Numbered from the stretch's first letter, positions 1 to 6,707 are shown. The stretch is 8,548 bases of DNA from 2-12-FULL-43-11 sp035655355 (GCA_035655355.1 DASRUQ010000037.1:1-8548), one strand, 5' to 3'. Made by a program: numbers and translations. Notes: generated from the sequence alone by a model not told the origin.

Positions 1-157
1 ACTGGCTCAGGAGATTAATCACTATTACGAAACCAACCCGGTCTTAAAGTCCGGTACGGAAATCAAAAACGCGAGGCTCGCGCTCGTTAAAGCCGTTGCC
101 GAGACCCTGAAGAACGGTTTAAACTTACTGGGTATCCAAACCTTGGAGAGAATGTGA
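1..157 (+). CDS. argS: Arginyl-tRNA synthetase, C-terminal end (partial)
   Basis: This is the tail of arginine--tRNA ligase, a cytosolic class I synthetase that charges tRNA-Arg. The reading frame from base 2 is open for 51 codons and ends in TGA at 155-157. The visible peptide begins LAQEINHYYETNPVL and ends LGIQTLERM. It matches the end of the DALR anticodon-binding domain: the helix with HxYY, then ARLALVKAV, then the family's characteristic LLGI...ERM terminus. The catalytic part lies upstream of the window, so active-site integrity cannot be judged. ileS starts 27 nt downstream on the same strand with no terminator between, so the two are probably co-transcribed. The family call rests on a short but very typical C-terminus. 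Confidence 0.88.
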   Translation, partial: LAQEINHYYETNPVLKSGTEIKNARLALVKAVAETLKNGLNLLGIQTLERM

Positions 158-184
158 GGATTTAAACTCACAAATAAAATTAGT

Positions 185-3100
185 ATGAAAAAAGACTTTG
201 AAGGAGCGAGTCTCCCCGAAATAGAGCATAAAGTCCTTAATTTCTGGAAAGAGAATAAGGTTTTTGAAAAATCTTTGAGTAAGGATTCGCCCAAAGGCGA
301 GTTTGTTTTTTACGACGGCCCTCCTTTTGCCACGGGATTGCCTCACACTGGAAGCCTTTTGAGTTCCATTATTAAAGATGTGGTGCCGAGATATAAGACT
401 ATGCGTGGCTACCGGGTGCGCCGCCGCTGGGGTTGGGATTGCCACGGCTTGCCCATAGAAAGTTTGGTGGAGAAACAGCTTAATTTAAAGACAAAGAAGG
501 ATATTCTTTCTGTTGGTATAGATACCTTTAACGAGACAGCCCGTTCAATGGTTCTGCAATATGTTGATGACTGGGAAAAGTATGTGGACCGGGTGGGACG
601 CTGGGTTGATTTCAAGGATTCCTATAAAACGATGGACAACACCTATATAGAGTCTGTCTGGTGGGCCCTAAAGAATCTTTATGAAAAAGAACTGCTCTAC
701 GAAGGCAGAAAAGTTCTGATGTACTGTCCTCACTGTGAAACGCCTTTAGCTAAGGCCGAGATTGCGATGGATAACACCTACCAGGACGTTACCGAAGAAG
801 CGGTTACTGTGAAATTCAGAGTTACTAATCCTGCTGCTCACGGTTTACCGGAAAACACATATATATTGGCCTGGACTACTACCCCCTGGACTTTGCCTGG
901 CAACGTGGCCTTGGCAGTTGGAGAGAATATTACTTATGTGGTCAGTGAGAAAGCTGGAGAAAATTTCATTACAGCCAAAGAAAGGCTTCCCGAGGGAGTA
1001 AATATAGTCTCCGAAATCAAAGGTTCTACTTTAGTCGGCGTGGAGTACGAACCTTTATTTGATGTGCCTCTCGTGGCTGCCCATCAAGGGAAAAAATATG
1101 TGGTGCTTACAGCGGATTTTGTTTCCACGGAAGAAGGAACAGGCATAGTTCACACGGCGGTGATGTATGGCGAAGACGACTTCGCTTTAGGCCAGAGAGA
1201 GGGTTTGCCGATGGTTCAGATGTTGGACGCGAGCGGGAATTACAACGAACAAGCTCCGGAATTGGTGCGGGGCAAATATATCAAAGCGGCCGAGAAAGAT
1301 ATTAAGAAAGATCTGGAAAGCCGCGGCCTGATGTTTGAAAAGAAAAACAATACCCACTCTTATCCGCATTGCTACCGCTGCGGTACACCTTTAATTTACA
1401 ATGCCGTTTCGTCTTGGTTTATCAACATTCAGAAGGTTAAGGGCAGGATGCTGGAAGAAAACGAAAAAGTTAATTGGGTACCGGACCATTTGAAGCACGG
1501 CAGGTTCCAACACATAGTGGATAACGCTCCCGACTGGACCATCTCCCGAAACCGTTTCTGGGCATCTCCGCTGCCTATCTGGAAAGAAAAGGGAGGCAAG
1601 GGAGTTATGCTCATTGGTTCCTTAGAAGAGATGAATAAGAAGGCTAAGAAATCCGGTAATAGGTACTTCTTTATGAGGCACGGAGAAGCCGATCATAATG
1701 TGAGTAAAACTCAAAGCACCGTTGCTACCGCCTCCAGCCACCTGACCGACAAAGGGAAAAAAGAGGTAGAAAGTTCCATACCCTTTATTAAAGAATCTAA
1801 GATAGACTTGGCTTTCATCTCTCCGTTTGTGAGAAGTAGGGAAACCGTAGATATAGTGTCTGGCGTCTCGGGTATTCCGTCCGATAAGATAATAGTTGAC
1901 GAAAGGCTTAGTGAGTTGAACACCGGCCCGTTTGATGGCCAAGAGACTAAAGAGTACGAGAAACAATTCCCGGATGCTCTTTATTCATTCGACCATGCTC
2001 CCGATGGCGGAGAAACATTTTCCCAAATGAGAAAGAGAATGGGAGAATTCATTGAGTATCTTGAAGAAAGTTACCAAGGCAAGAATATTTTAATTATTTC
2101 TCACGGGCATCCTTTTTGGATGTTGCTGGGCGTTGCCAGGGGGCTTTCTAAAGAAGAAATTTTGGGTATTCGCGGAACTGAATATCTTAAAACCGGTGAA
2201 GTAAGGGAAGTTGAATGGAAGAAGATGCCGCGCAATAAAGATTTTGAGCTGGATTTACACCGTCCTTACGCCGATGGAATAGTCTTGCTCGGAGAAGACG
2301 GCAAAGAATATGAGAGAATTCCCGAAGTCGTGGATTGCTGGGTAGAGTCGGGCGCCATGCCTTTTGCCGAATACCATTATCCTTTTGAGAACAAAGAAGA
2401 ATTCGAGAAAAGGGCTCCCGGAGATTTTATAGCGGAATATATTGCCCAGACGAGAACTTGGTTTTATTACATGCACGCTATGGGGGTGGCGCTTTTTGAC
2501 CGCTTGGCTTTCAAGAATGTTGTTTCCACCGGCACAATTCTGGCGGCCGATGGCAGCAAGATGAGTAAGTCCAAAGGCAATTACACCGACCCGTTGGAGA
2601 TGATGGAAAAGCTCGGCGCCGACCCTCTCAGATTTCACTTAATGAACAGCGTAGTGATGCAGGCGGAAGATCTGGCCTTCAAGGACGAAGATGTCAGAGA
2701 AGCGCAAAACAGAGTTATCAATATGTTAAGAAATTGCCTTAAGTTTTATGAATTGTATAAGGCAGATTTTAACGGAACAACTAAGGCGTCTGACAGCAGG
2801 CACCCGCTGGACTTATGGATAATGGCGAGAATAAATCAGACAGTAGAGGAGATAACCAAAGATTTTGATGCTTTCAATTTGCCTATAGTCTGTAGAAATA
2901 TAAGAGCCCTGATAGACGATTACTCTACCTGGTACGTGAGACGGAGCAGGGAGAGGGTTAAGGGAGGGGCCGAAGTTGATAAACAGTTTGCCCTGGCTGT
3001 TCAGAAAGAAGCGCTTCTTACTATCGCTAAACTTATTGCCCCCATAATGCCGTTCACCGCCGAAGCAGTTTATGCGGGAGCCGATGGCGGGCTGGAAAGT

Positions 3101-3652
3101 GTTCATCTGGAAACTTGGCCGGAATATGCTGCTTACAACCAGACTGCCATAAGCGATATGGCCTCTATTCGCGAGCTGGCTTCCAAAGCTTTAAGGCTCA
3201 GAGAAAAAGCCGGAATAAAAGTTCGCCAGCCGTTAGCGTCTCTAACTGTTAAATCAAGTGAACCCTCGCTTAAGGGTAAGAACGAACTTTTAGAGATGCT
3301 TAAAGACGAAGCTAATGTGAAACAAGTTTTATTTAATGACTCTGTTTCGGAGGAAGCCGAGTTAGATCTTAACCTTACTCCGGAGCTTAAAGCAGAAGGC
3401 ATGATGAGAGACTTAACCAGATTGGCTCAGGACCTAAGGAAGAAGACAGGCTTGAAACCTCAGGACACGATAGAACTATTTATAGAAGCCCCCCAGGATT
3501 TTATGGACATTATTACTCCTCAATTATTATCTTTCGGGAAAGAAGTCGGAGCTGTTAAAGTAGAATTTTCTAAAGAAGCGTCTTCAGAAAATGAGTCCGC
3601 TGGTAAGATAGGCAACTATGACGTTAAAATTAGTTTAAAGAAGTCTTCCTAG
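185..3652 (+). CDS. ileS: Isoleucyl-tRNA synthetase, type 2, with inserted histidine-phosphatase domain
   Basis: Isoleucine--tRNA ligase, cytosolic; it activates Ile with ATP and charges tRNA-Ile. Visible in order: Rossmann start with FYDGPPFATGLPHTGS (residues 42-57; HTGS at 54-57 replaces HIGH), WGWDCHGLPIE (82-92), CxxC at 181-184, CP1 editing domain (about 190-390) with TTTPWT (231-236), N240 and GEDDF (329-333), a second CxxC at 396-399 completing a likely zinc site, SRNRFWASPLPIW (454-466), DLHRPY (690-695), KMSKS (792-796), the anticodon-binding helical domain (about 870-1020) and a C-terminal domain with LTPELKAEG typical of type 2 enzymes. At 1155 aa it is long because about 180 residues (492-680) form an inserted histidine phosphatase. 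The start is supported by the conserved N-terminus (PEIEHKVLNFWKENKVFEKS); no Shine-Dalgarno precedes it. Probably co-transcribed with argS. Identity is certain; the insert's role is unknown. Confidence 0.97.
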   Translation: MKKDFEGASLPEIEHKVLNFWKENKVFEKSLSKDSPKGEFVFYDGPPFATGLPHTGSLLSSIIKDVVPRYKTMRGYRVRRRWGWDCHGLPIESLVEKQLNLKTKKDILSVGIDTFNETARSMVLQYVDDWEKYVDRVGRWVDFKDSYKTMDNTYIESVWWALKNLYEKELLYEGRKVLMYCPHCETPLAKAEIAMDNTYQDVTEEAVTVKFRVTNPAAHGLPENTYILAWTTTPWTLPGNVALAVGENITYVVSEKAGENFITAKERLPEGVNIVSEIKGSTLVGVEYEPLFDVPLVAAHQGKKYVVLTADFVSTEEGTGIVHTAVMYGEDDFALGQREGLPMVQMLDASGNYNEQAPELVRGKYIKAAEKDIKKDLESRGLMFEKKNNTHSYPHCYRCGTPLIYNAVSSWFINIQKVKGRMLEENEKVNWVPDHLKHGRFQHIVDNAPDWTISRNRFWASPLPIWKEKGGKGVMLIGSLEEMNKKAKKSGNRYFFMRHGEADHNVSKTQSTVATASSHLTDKGKKEVESSIPFIKESKIDLAFISPFVRSRETVDIVSGVSGIPSDKIIVDERLSELNTGPFDGQETKEYEKQFPDALYSFDHAPDGGETFSQMRKRMGEFIEYLEESYQGKNILIISHGHPFWMLLGVARGLSKEEILGIRGTEYLKTGEVREVEWKKMPRNKDFELDLHRPYADGIVLLGEDGKEYERIPEVVDCWVESGAMPFAEYHYPFENKEEFEKRAPGDFIAEYIAQTRTWFYYMHAMGVALFDRLAFKNVVSTGTILAADGSKMSKSKGNYTDPLEMMEKLGADPLRFHLMNSVVMQAEDLAFKDEDVREAQNRVINMLRNCLKFYELYKADFNGTTKASDSRHPLDLWIMARINQTVEEITKDFDAFNLPIVCRNIRALIDDYSTWYVRRSRERVKGGAEVDKQFALAVQKEALLTIAKLIAPIMPFTAEAVYAGADGGLESVHLETWPEYAAYNQTAISDMASIRELASKALRLREKAGIKVRQPLASLTVKSSEPSLKGKNELLEMLKDEANVKQVLFNDSVSEEAELDLNLTPELKAEGMMRDLTRLAQDLRKKTGLKPQDTIELFIEAPQDFMDIITPQLLSFGKEVGAVKVEFSKEASSENESAGKIGNYDVKISLKKSS
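1658..2224 (+). other. Histidine-phosphatase (phosphoglycerate mutase-like) domain inside IleRS
   Basis: Residues about 492-680 of the ileS product form a complete histidine-phosphatase superfamily domain, in frame with the synthetase. Visible are the RHGE motif (498-501; H499 is the expected phospho-acceptor), LTDKGKKE (520-527), SPFVRSRET (546-554; R550 is the expected second phosphate-binding Arg), the LSELNTGPFDG segment (575-585; E577 is the likely acid) and SHGH (639-642; H640 is the second catalytic His). It sits after IGSLEEM, in the loop that normally links PLPIW to DLHRPY. This stretch is short in ordinary IleRS. Family members dephosphorylate sugar phosphates, nucleotides or phosphoproteins, and some are mutases; nothing here fixes the substrate. 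Because every catalytic residue is kept, an active enzyme is more likely than a decayed passenger, but that is inference. The domain boundaries are approximate. Confidence 0.92.
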
Positions 3653-3669
3653 GGTGAATTTAGAGAAAA

Positions 3670-4650
3670 CTAGATAAGCCCAGCTTTCTTTTTGACTTCA
3701 GTCATGGTTTTAGAGGCAATCTTTTCGGCTTTCTTGGCTCCTTGGGCCAAAATATTCATAACGCTTTTCCTATTCTTCATGAGTTTGTTTCTTCTGGTTT
3801 GGAAAGGTAAAAGCTTTTCTATAACCATATCGGAGAGAGCATTTTTAAATTCGGCATAACCACAGCCCTTAAACTTCTTGACCACATCATCGGTAGAAAG
3901 TCCTGAAAATTCAGAATAAATCAAAACTAAGTTAGAAACCGCCGGTCTCTTCACGGGGTCAAATTCAATGGTGGAAAAGGAATCTGTTACAGCTCTTTTG
4001 ATTTTGTCTCTAATGATGGCGGGAGAGTCCGATAGATAAAGACAGCCATTAGGAATGGATTTGGACATTTTCTTAGCGGGATCCGCGAGGCTCATAACTC
4101 TGGTGCCTTTCGTAGTTACCGCTTTAGGCTCCTTGAAGGTTTTACCAAATCTGTCGTTAAAAGTTCTCACTATTTCCCGGGCCAGTTCTATGTGTTGCCT
4201 TTGGTCTTCTCCAACAGGCACATATTCGGCTTTGTAGAGCAGGATGTCGGCGGCCATCAGGACAGGGTAGTCCATCAGTCCGACATTGGGCATCTGGCCT
4301 TCACTTAACTTTTCTTTGTACTCAATCATATTCTGGAGTTTTCCAACCGGAGTGATAGTATTAAAAATCCAGGCTAGGTTAGTATGTTCTGGCACATGAG
4401 ACTGAATAAAGATAACTGATTTTTTTGGATCCAGGCCCATAGCCAGAATATCAACGGCTATCTTAAAAATTTCCGCGGCTTTTTCTTTAGGTTCATAACG
4501 TTGGGTCAAAGAGTGATAGTCGGCGATAAAATAAAACGGGGCGTATTTGCCGGAGTTTTGGAGTTCGACAGACTGCTTTAACATACCCAGATAGTTGCCG
4601 ATGTGCAGTTCTCCGGAGGGTTTGATACCGCTAACGATAATGGGTTTCAT
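3670..4650 (-). CDS. trpS: Tryptophanyl-tRNA synthetase
   Basis: Tryptophan--tRNA ligase, a cytosolic class I synthetase that charges tRNA-Trp. The 326-residue product has the usual length of bacterial TrpRS. Key motifs are the family's HIGN version of the HIGH signature (16-19, in SGELHIGNYLG), DYPVLMAADILLY (127-139, around the Trp pocket), PVGEDQRQHIELAR (145-158) and KMSKS (194-198). The helical C-terminal domain is Lys-rich. The start ATG at 4650 is supported by the family N-terminus (VSGIKPSGELHIGN close behind Met1) and by a well-spaced promoter whose predicted start point is at or one base before this ATG, which implies a leaderless mRNA. No Shine-Dalgarno sequence is present. Upstream lie two perfect palindromes, possible operators. 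The gene converges on ileS with 17 bp between the stops. It is complete, with no sign of disruption. Confidence 0.97.
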   Translation of the reverse strand: MKPIIVSGIKPSGELHIGNYLGMLKQSVELQNSGKYAPFYFIADYHSLTQRYEPKEKAAEIFKIAVDILAMGLDPKKSVIFIQSHVPEHTNLAWIFNTITPVGKLQNMIEYKEKLSEGQMPNVGLMDYPVLMAADILLYKAEYVPVGEDQRQHIELAREIVRTFNDRFGKTFKEPKAVTTKGTRVMSLADPAKKMSKSIPNGCLYLSDSPAIIRDKIKRAVTDSFSTIEFDPVKRPAVSNLVLIYSEFSGLSTDDVVKKFKGCGYAEFKNALSDMVIEKLLPFQTRRNKLMKNRKSVMNILAQGAKKAEKIASKTMTEVKKKAGLI

Positions 4651-4657
4651 GAATTAA

Positions 4658-4686
4658 AGTATAAATTTAAAATTATCAATTTTCAA
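4658..4686 (-). promoter_or_regulatory. Sigma70-type promoter of trpS, predicted leaderless
   Basis: On the minus strand, TTGAAA (4686-4681) is followed by a 17-nt spacer and TATACT (4663-4658). Each hexamer matches the sigma70 consensus at five of six positions, with ideal spacing. Only 7 nt separate the -10 box from the trpS ATG, so transcription should begin at or one base before the start codon. This fits the missing Shine-Dalgarno. The local sequence is AT-rich, which raises the chance of a random match, but the spacing and position favour a real promoter. Confidence 0.65.
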
Positions 4687-4734
4687 CCAACATCAAATTA
4701 GAATGTAATTATTTTTATATATGTTCGCAACGTG

Positions 4735-4760
4735 GGATGGTTTCATTAATGAAACCATCC
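4735..4760. repeat. Perfect 26-bp palindrome (copy 1), possible operator
   Basis: This is a perfect inverted repeat: the shared core GGTTTCATTAATGAAACC is extended by GGAT on the left and ATCC on the right, with no unpaired centre. The 20-bp core with its flanking T and A (4738-4757) recurs exactly at 4824-4843. On the minus strand it lies upstream of trpS, and its GAAACC (4744-4739) sits 17 nt before a TATATA hexamer (4721-4716), where a -35 box would be. No T-run follows on either strand, so it is not a classic intrinsic terminator. A site for a dimeric regulator is the simplest reading; an RNA hairpin or a dispersed genomic repeat remain possible. Confidence 0.8.
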
Positions 4761-4822
4761 TCTAGATGTTAGCGCTGAACAAACTCAAAAAATAAACATC
4801 CATTATATACTTATAATTTTCG

Positions 4823-4844
4823 TTGGTTTCATTAATGAAACCAA
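4823..4844. repeat. Perfect 22-bp palindrome (copy 2), possible operator
   Basis: This second perfect inverted repeat has the same GGTTTCATTAATGAAACC core, flanked by TT and AA. It lies 35 nt past the RNase J stop codon and exactly 86 bp (about eight helical turns) from copy 1. On the minus strand its GAAACC (4830-4825) sits 17 nt before TATAAT (4807-4802), the same geometry as copy 1. As RNA it could also form a hairpin at the 3' end of the rnj transcript, but no U-tract follows. Confidence 0.8.
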
Positions 4845-4878
4845 TGGTTATGTTAAATTTTGAATTATAAATTAGAAA

Positions 4879-6615
4879 CTAAACTTCAATGATGACGGGC
4901 AGAATCATCGGTCTCCTATAGGTCTTGTTGTAGATGTACTGGCCGATTTGGTCTCTAAAAATTGTTTTTAGGTAATCGGGGTCAACACTCTGCGGCCGGG
5001 GGATGCGGTTAATGATGTTTTTTATTTTGGTGCGGATTTCATCTAGCATACCTTGGTTATCTTTAAGATAAATGAAGCCGCGCGAGATAATGTCCGGGTT
5101 TTTAATGATGCGTCCGGTCTTCCTGTCTAAGGTCGCTATCACAACCAACATACCTTCCTGGGCCAGAACTTTTCTGTCGCGCAGAACTATCTCGCCAACA
5201 TCTCCGACTCCCAAGCCGTCAACCATCACATAATGGGCCGGCACCACTTCATCGCTAATAACGAAATCATCTTTGGTGAGTTCTCCTACCTGGCCGTTGT
5301 CCATCAGGCGGACCCCGTCTTTAGCCAAGTCTCCAGCCAGAGCGTTTTTACCGTTAGTGGCTCTCATATAATAGTAGCCGTGGACCGGTACGAAATATTT
5401 AGGTTTCAAAAGTTTCACGGTGGTCGTTAAGTCTTCGGAAGGAGCGTGACCGGAGGCGTGAATGTCTATCATCTTGGATTGAAAAACTATGGCGCCTTGT
5501 CTCGTTAAGTTGTCCTTCAATCCCTGGACACTTCTCTCGTTGCCGGGAATAACAGAAGAAGAGAAAATTAAAGTATCTCCCTTTTTGATTTTAATGTGTT
5601 TGTGTTCGCCATCAACAATTCTCATTAAACCAGCGTTGGATTCGCCCTGGGCGCCGGTAGTGATGATCATCACCTTGTCGTCTTTCAGCTTATTCATCTC
5701 CTCGGGTGAAATAAGGGTGCCTTTCTTAATCTTAATGTAACCCATCGTCTGGGCTATTTGAACGTTGTCTTTCATGGAGCGACCGTTTAAGAGAACTTTG
5801 CGCCCTATTTTCTCGGAGATCTTAATAATCTCCGCGATGCGGGTTAACATGGAGGAGAAGGTGGTAAGGATTATCCTGCCATCTGCCTGGTTAAACAGCG
5901 CCTCTAAGTTTTTCTCTACTATTTTTTCCGACAGGGTGCGGCCAGGCTCTTCAGCGTTGGTGCTATCGCACATAAAAGTGTGGACACCCATTTTGCCGAC
6001 TCTTTCAATAACGTCCAGGCCGTTAGCGTTACCCTTTTCGTCATAGTCAATTCTGAAATCTCCGAAGTGGACGATGTTGCCAATCGGAGTTTTGATAATG
6101 ACGCCGGTTGCGTCAGGAATGGTGTGCTCCACGCTTATAAACTCCAGGTCAAAGTACTGACCGACTTTAAACTTGTCGCCATTGGCGATGGAAACAATAT
6201 TAAGTTTAGGAGAGTTAACAAACTCTTCCTGTCTTTTCTTAATTATGGCTTCGGTGAGTGGGGCGGTGTACATTGTCGGGTTGCCTAATTTACCCATCAG
6301 GTAAGGAATGGCTCCAACGTGGTCTAAGTGGCCGTGGGTAATAACGACGGCTCTGATATTTTTCTTCTTGTGTTCCAGAGACTCTATATTGGGGATAATG
6401 TAATCAATGCCGGGCGTTTCTTCTTCGGGAAACTGAAGGCCCATATCAATAATGACTATTTCGTCTTTGTATTCGAGATAAGTCATATTGCGGCCAATCT
6501 CTTCGAGCCCGCCTAATGGAATCAGGCGCAATATTTCGCTTTTATCTACGTTAACGTCTGCTTTTCTTGGAGAGTAACCTCCTTTCTCCGATTCTCTTTT
6601 TATTCTAGATATCAT
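4879..6615 (-). CDS. rnj: Ribonuclease J (metallo-beta-lactamase/beta-CASP nuclease)
   Basis: RNase J is a cytosolic zinc-dependent ribonuclease with 5'-to-3' exonuclease and endonuclease activity, central to mRNA turnover and rRNA processing in bacteria that use it in place of RNase E. The 578-residue product is close to the usual 550-560, plus a short basic N-terminal extension. Visible are PLGGLEEIGRN (33-43), the metal motif HGHLDH (94-99; H94, H96, D98, H99), H164 in SVEHTIPD, D186 in HFGDFRID, the beta-CASP domain (about 210-390), DIHASGH (384-390; H386, H390) and PVHG (410-413; H412), then the linker and C-terminal domain. All metal ligands are intact. The start at 6615 gives the full N-terminus but has no Shine-Dalgarno. 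It lies 92 bp downstream of tRNA-Leu on the same strand, so read-through transcription is possible; no clear promoter of its own is seen. Confidence 0.97.
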   Translation of the reverse strand: MISRIKRESEKGGYSPRKADVNVDKSEILRLIPLGGLEEIGRNMTYLEYKDEIVIIDMGLQFPEEETPGIDYIIPNIESLEHKKKNIRAVVITHGHLDHVGAIPYLMGKLGNPTMYTAPLTEAIIKKRQEEFVNSPKLNIVSIANGDKFKVGQYFDLEFISVEHTIPDATGVIIKTPIGNIVHFGDFRIDYDEKGNANGLDVIERVGKMGVHTFMCDSTNAEEPGRTLSEKIVEKNLEALFNQADGRIILTTFSSMLTRIAEIIKISEKIGRKVLLNGRSMKDNVQIAQTMGYIKIKKGTLISPEEMNKLKDDKVMIITTGAQGESNAGLMRIVDGEHKHIKIKKGDTLIFSSSVIPGNERSVQGLKDNLTRQGAIVFQSKMIDIHASGHAPSEDLTTTVKLLKPKYFVPVHGYYYMRATNGKNALAGDLAKDGVRLMDNGQVGELTKDDFVISDEVVPAHYVMVDGLGVGDVGEIVLRDRKVLAQEGMLVVIATLDRKTGRIIKNPDIISRGFIYLKDNQGMLDEIRTKIKNIINRIPRPQSVDPDYLKTIFRDQIGQYIYNKTYRRPMILPVIIEV

Positions 6616-6707
6616 TTATTTTTTATTTTTTCTTGCACTTTCAAAAGGATTTGCCTCACAAACTATATTTAGAGAGTTTTTCCTCCTGTTGGTATTTTTA
6701 TTCTTTG
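6616..6707. other. Intergenic region tRNA-Leu to rnj
   Basis: This 92-bp AT-rich gap contains no ORF of note and no hairpin-plus-T-tract terminator. A TTGAAA hexamer on the minus strand (near 6645) has only A-runs at -10 spacing, so I do not call a promoter. The segment 6637-6657 resembles the 3' T-arm and acceptor part of the neighbouring tRNA-Leu gene. Confidence 0.5.

Larger units (their letters stand above)
4651..4878. other. Intergenic region rnj-trpS: palindromes and promoter-like elements
   Basis: This 228-bp AT-rich gap is the longest non-coding stretch here. It holds the two palindromes, the proximal trpS promoter, and two further -10-like hexamers on the minus strand: TATAAT at 4807-4802 and TATATA at 4721-4716. 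Only micro-ORFs (17 codons or fewer) are present, none with a ribosome binding site, so I see no small gene. No T-box leader, riboswitch or Trp-rich leader peptide is evident. Confidence 0.7.

Noticed and set aside
175..180. TAAAAT just before ileS as a -10 box of its own promoter.
   Set aside because: It lies only 4 nt from the ATG and has no acceptable -35 at 16-18 nt (ATGTGA). The gene follows argS closely, so shared transcription is more likely.
1622..1966. Long antisense open frames opposite ileS, rnj and the binding-protein gene (for example 114 codons here) as overlapping genes.
   Set aside because: Their peptides show no domain signature, and they lie opposite strongly conserved coding sequence; they are ordinary shadows.
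185..3652. The phosphatase insert as an intein or as the result of an assembly join or frameshift.
   Set aside because: There are no intein splice motifs and no homing endonuclease. The frame is continuous across both borders, with IleRS sequence resuming cleanly at DLHRPY and similar codon use inside and outside the insert.
4717..4803. Micro-ORFs of 4-17 codons around the palindromes (including one beginning Met-Phe-Ala-Thr-Trp on the plus strand), as Trp leader peptides.
   Set aside because: They lack ribosome binding sites and Trp codon runs, and those on the plus strand face away from trpS. One minus-strand ATG lies inside the -10-like hexamer itself.
4735..4844. The two palindromes as intrinsic terminators or as a CRISPR array.
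   Set aside because: Neither is followed by a T-run in either direction. Two copies with no regular array and no cas genes do not make a CRISPR locus.
6577..6584. A perfect Shine-Dalgarno-like AAGGAGGT on the minus strand inside the first codons of rnj, suggesting a downstream start.
   Set aside because: No ATG, GTG or TTG follows within 5-12 nt, and the first candidate TTG is far downstream. The string simply encodes Lys-Gly-Gly in the N-terminal extension.
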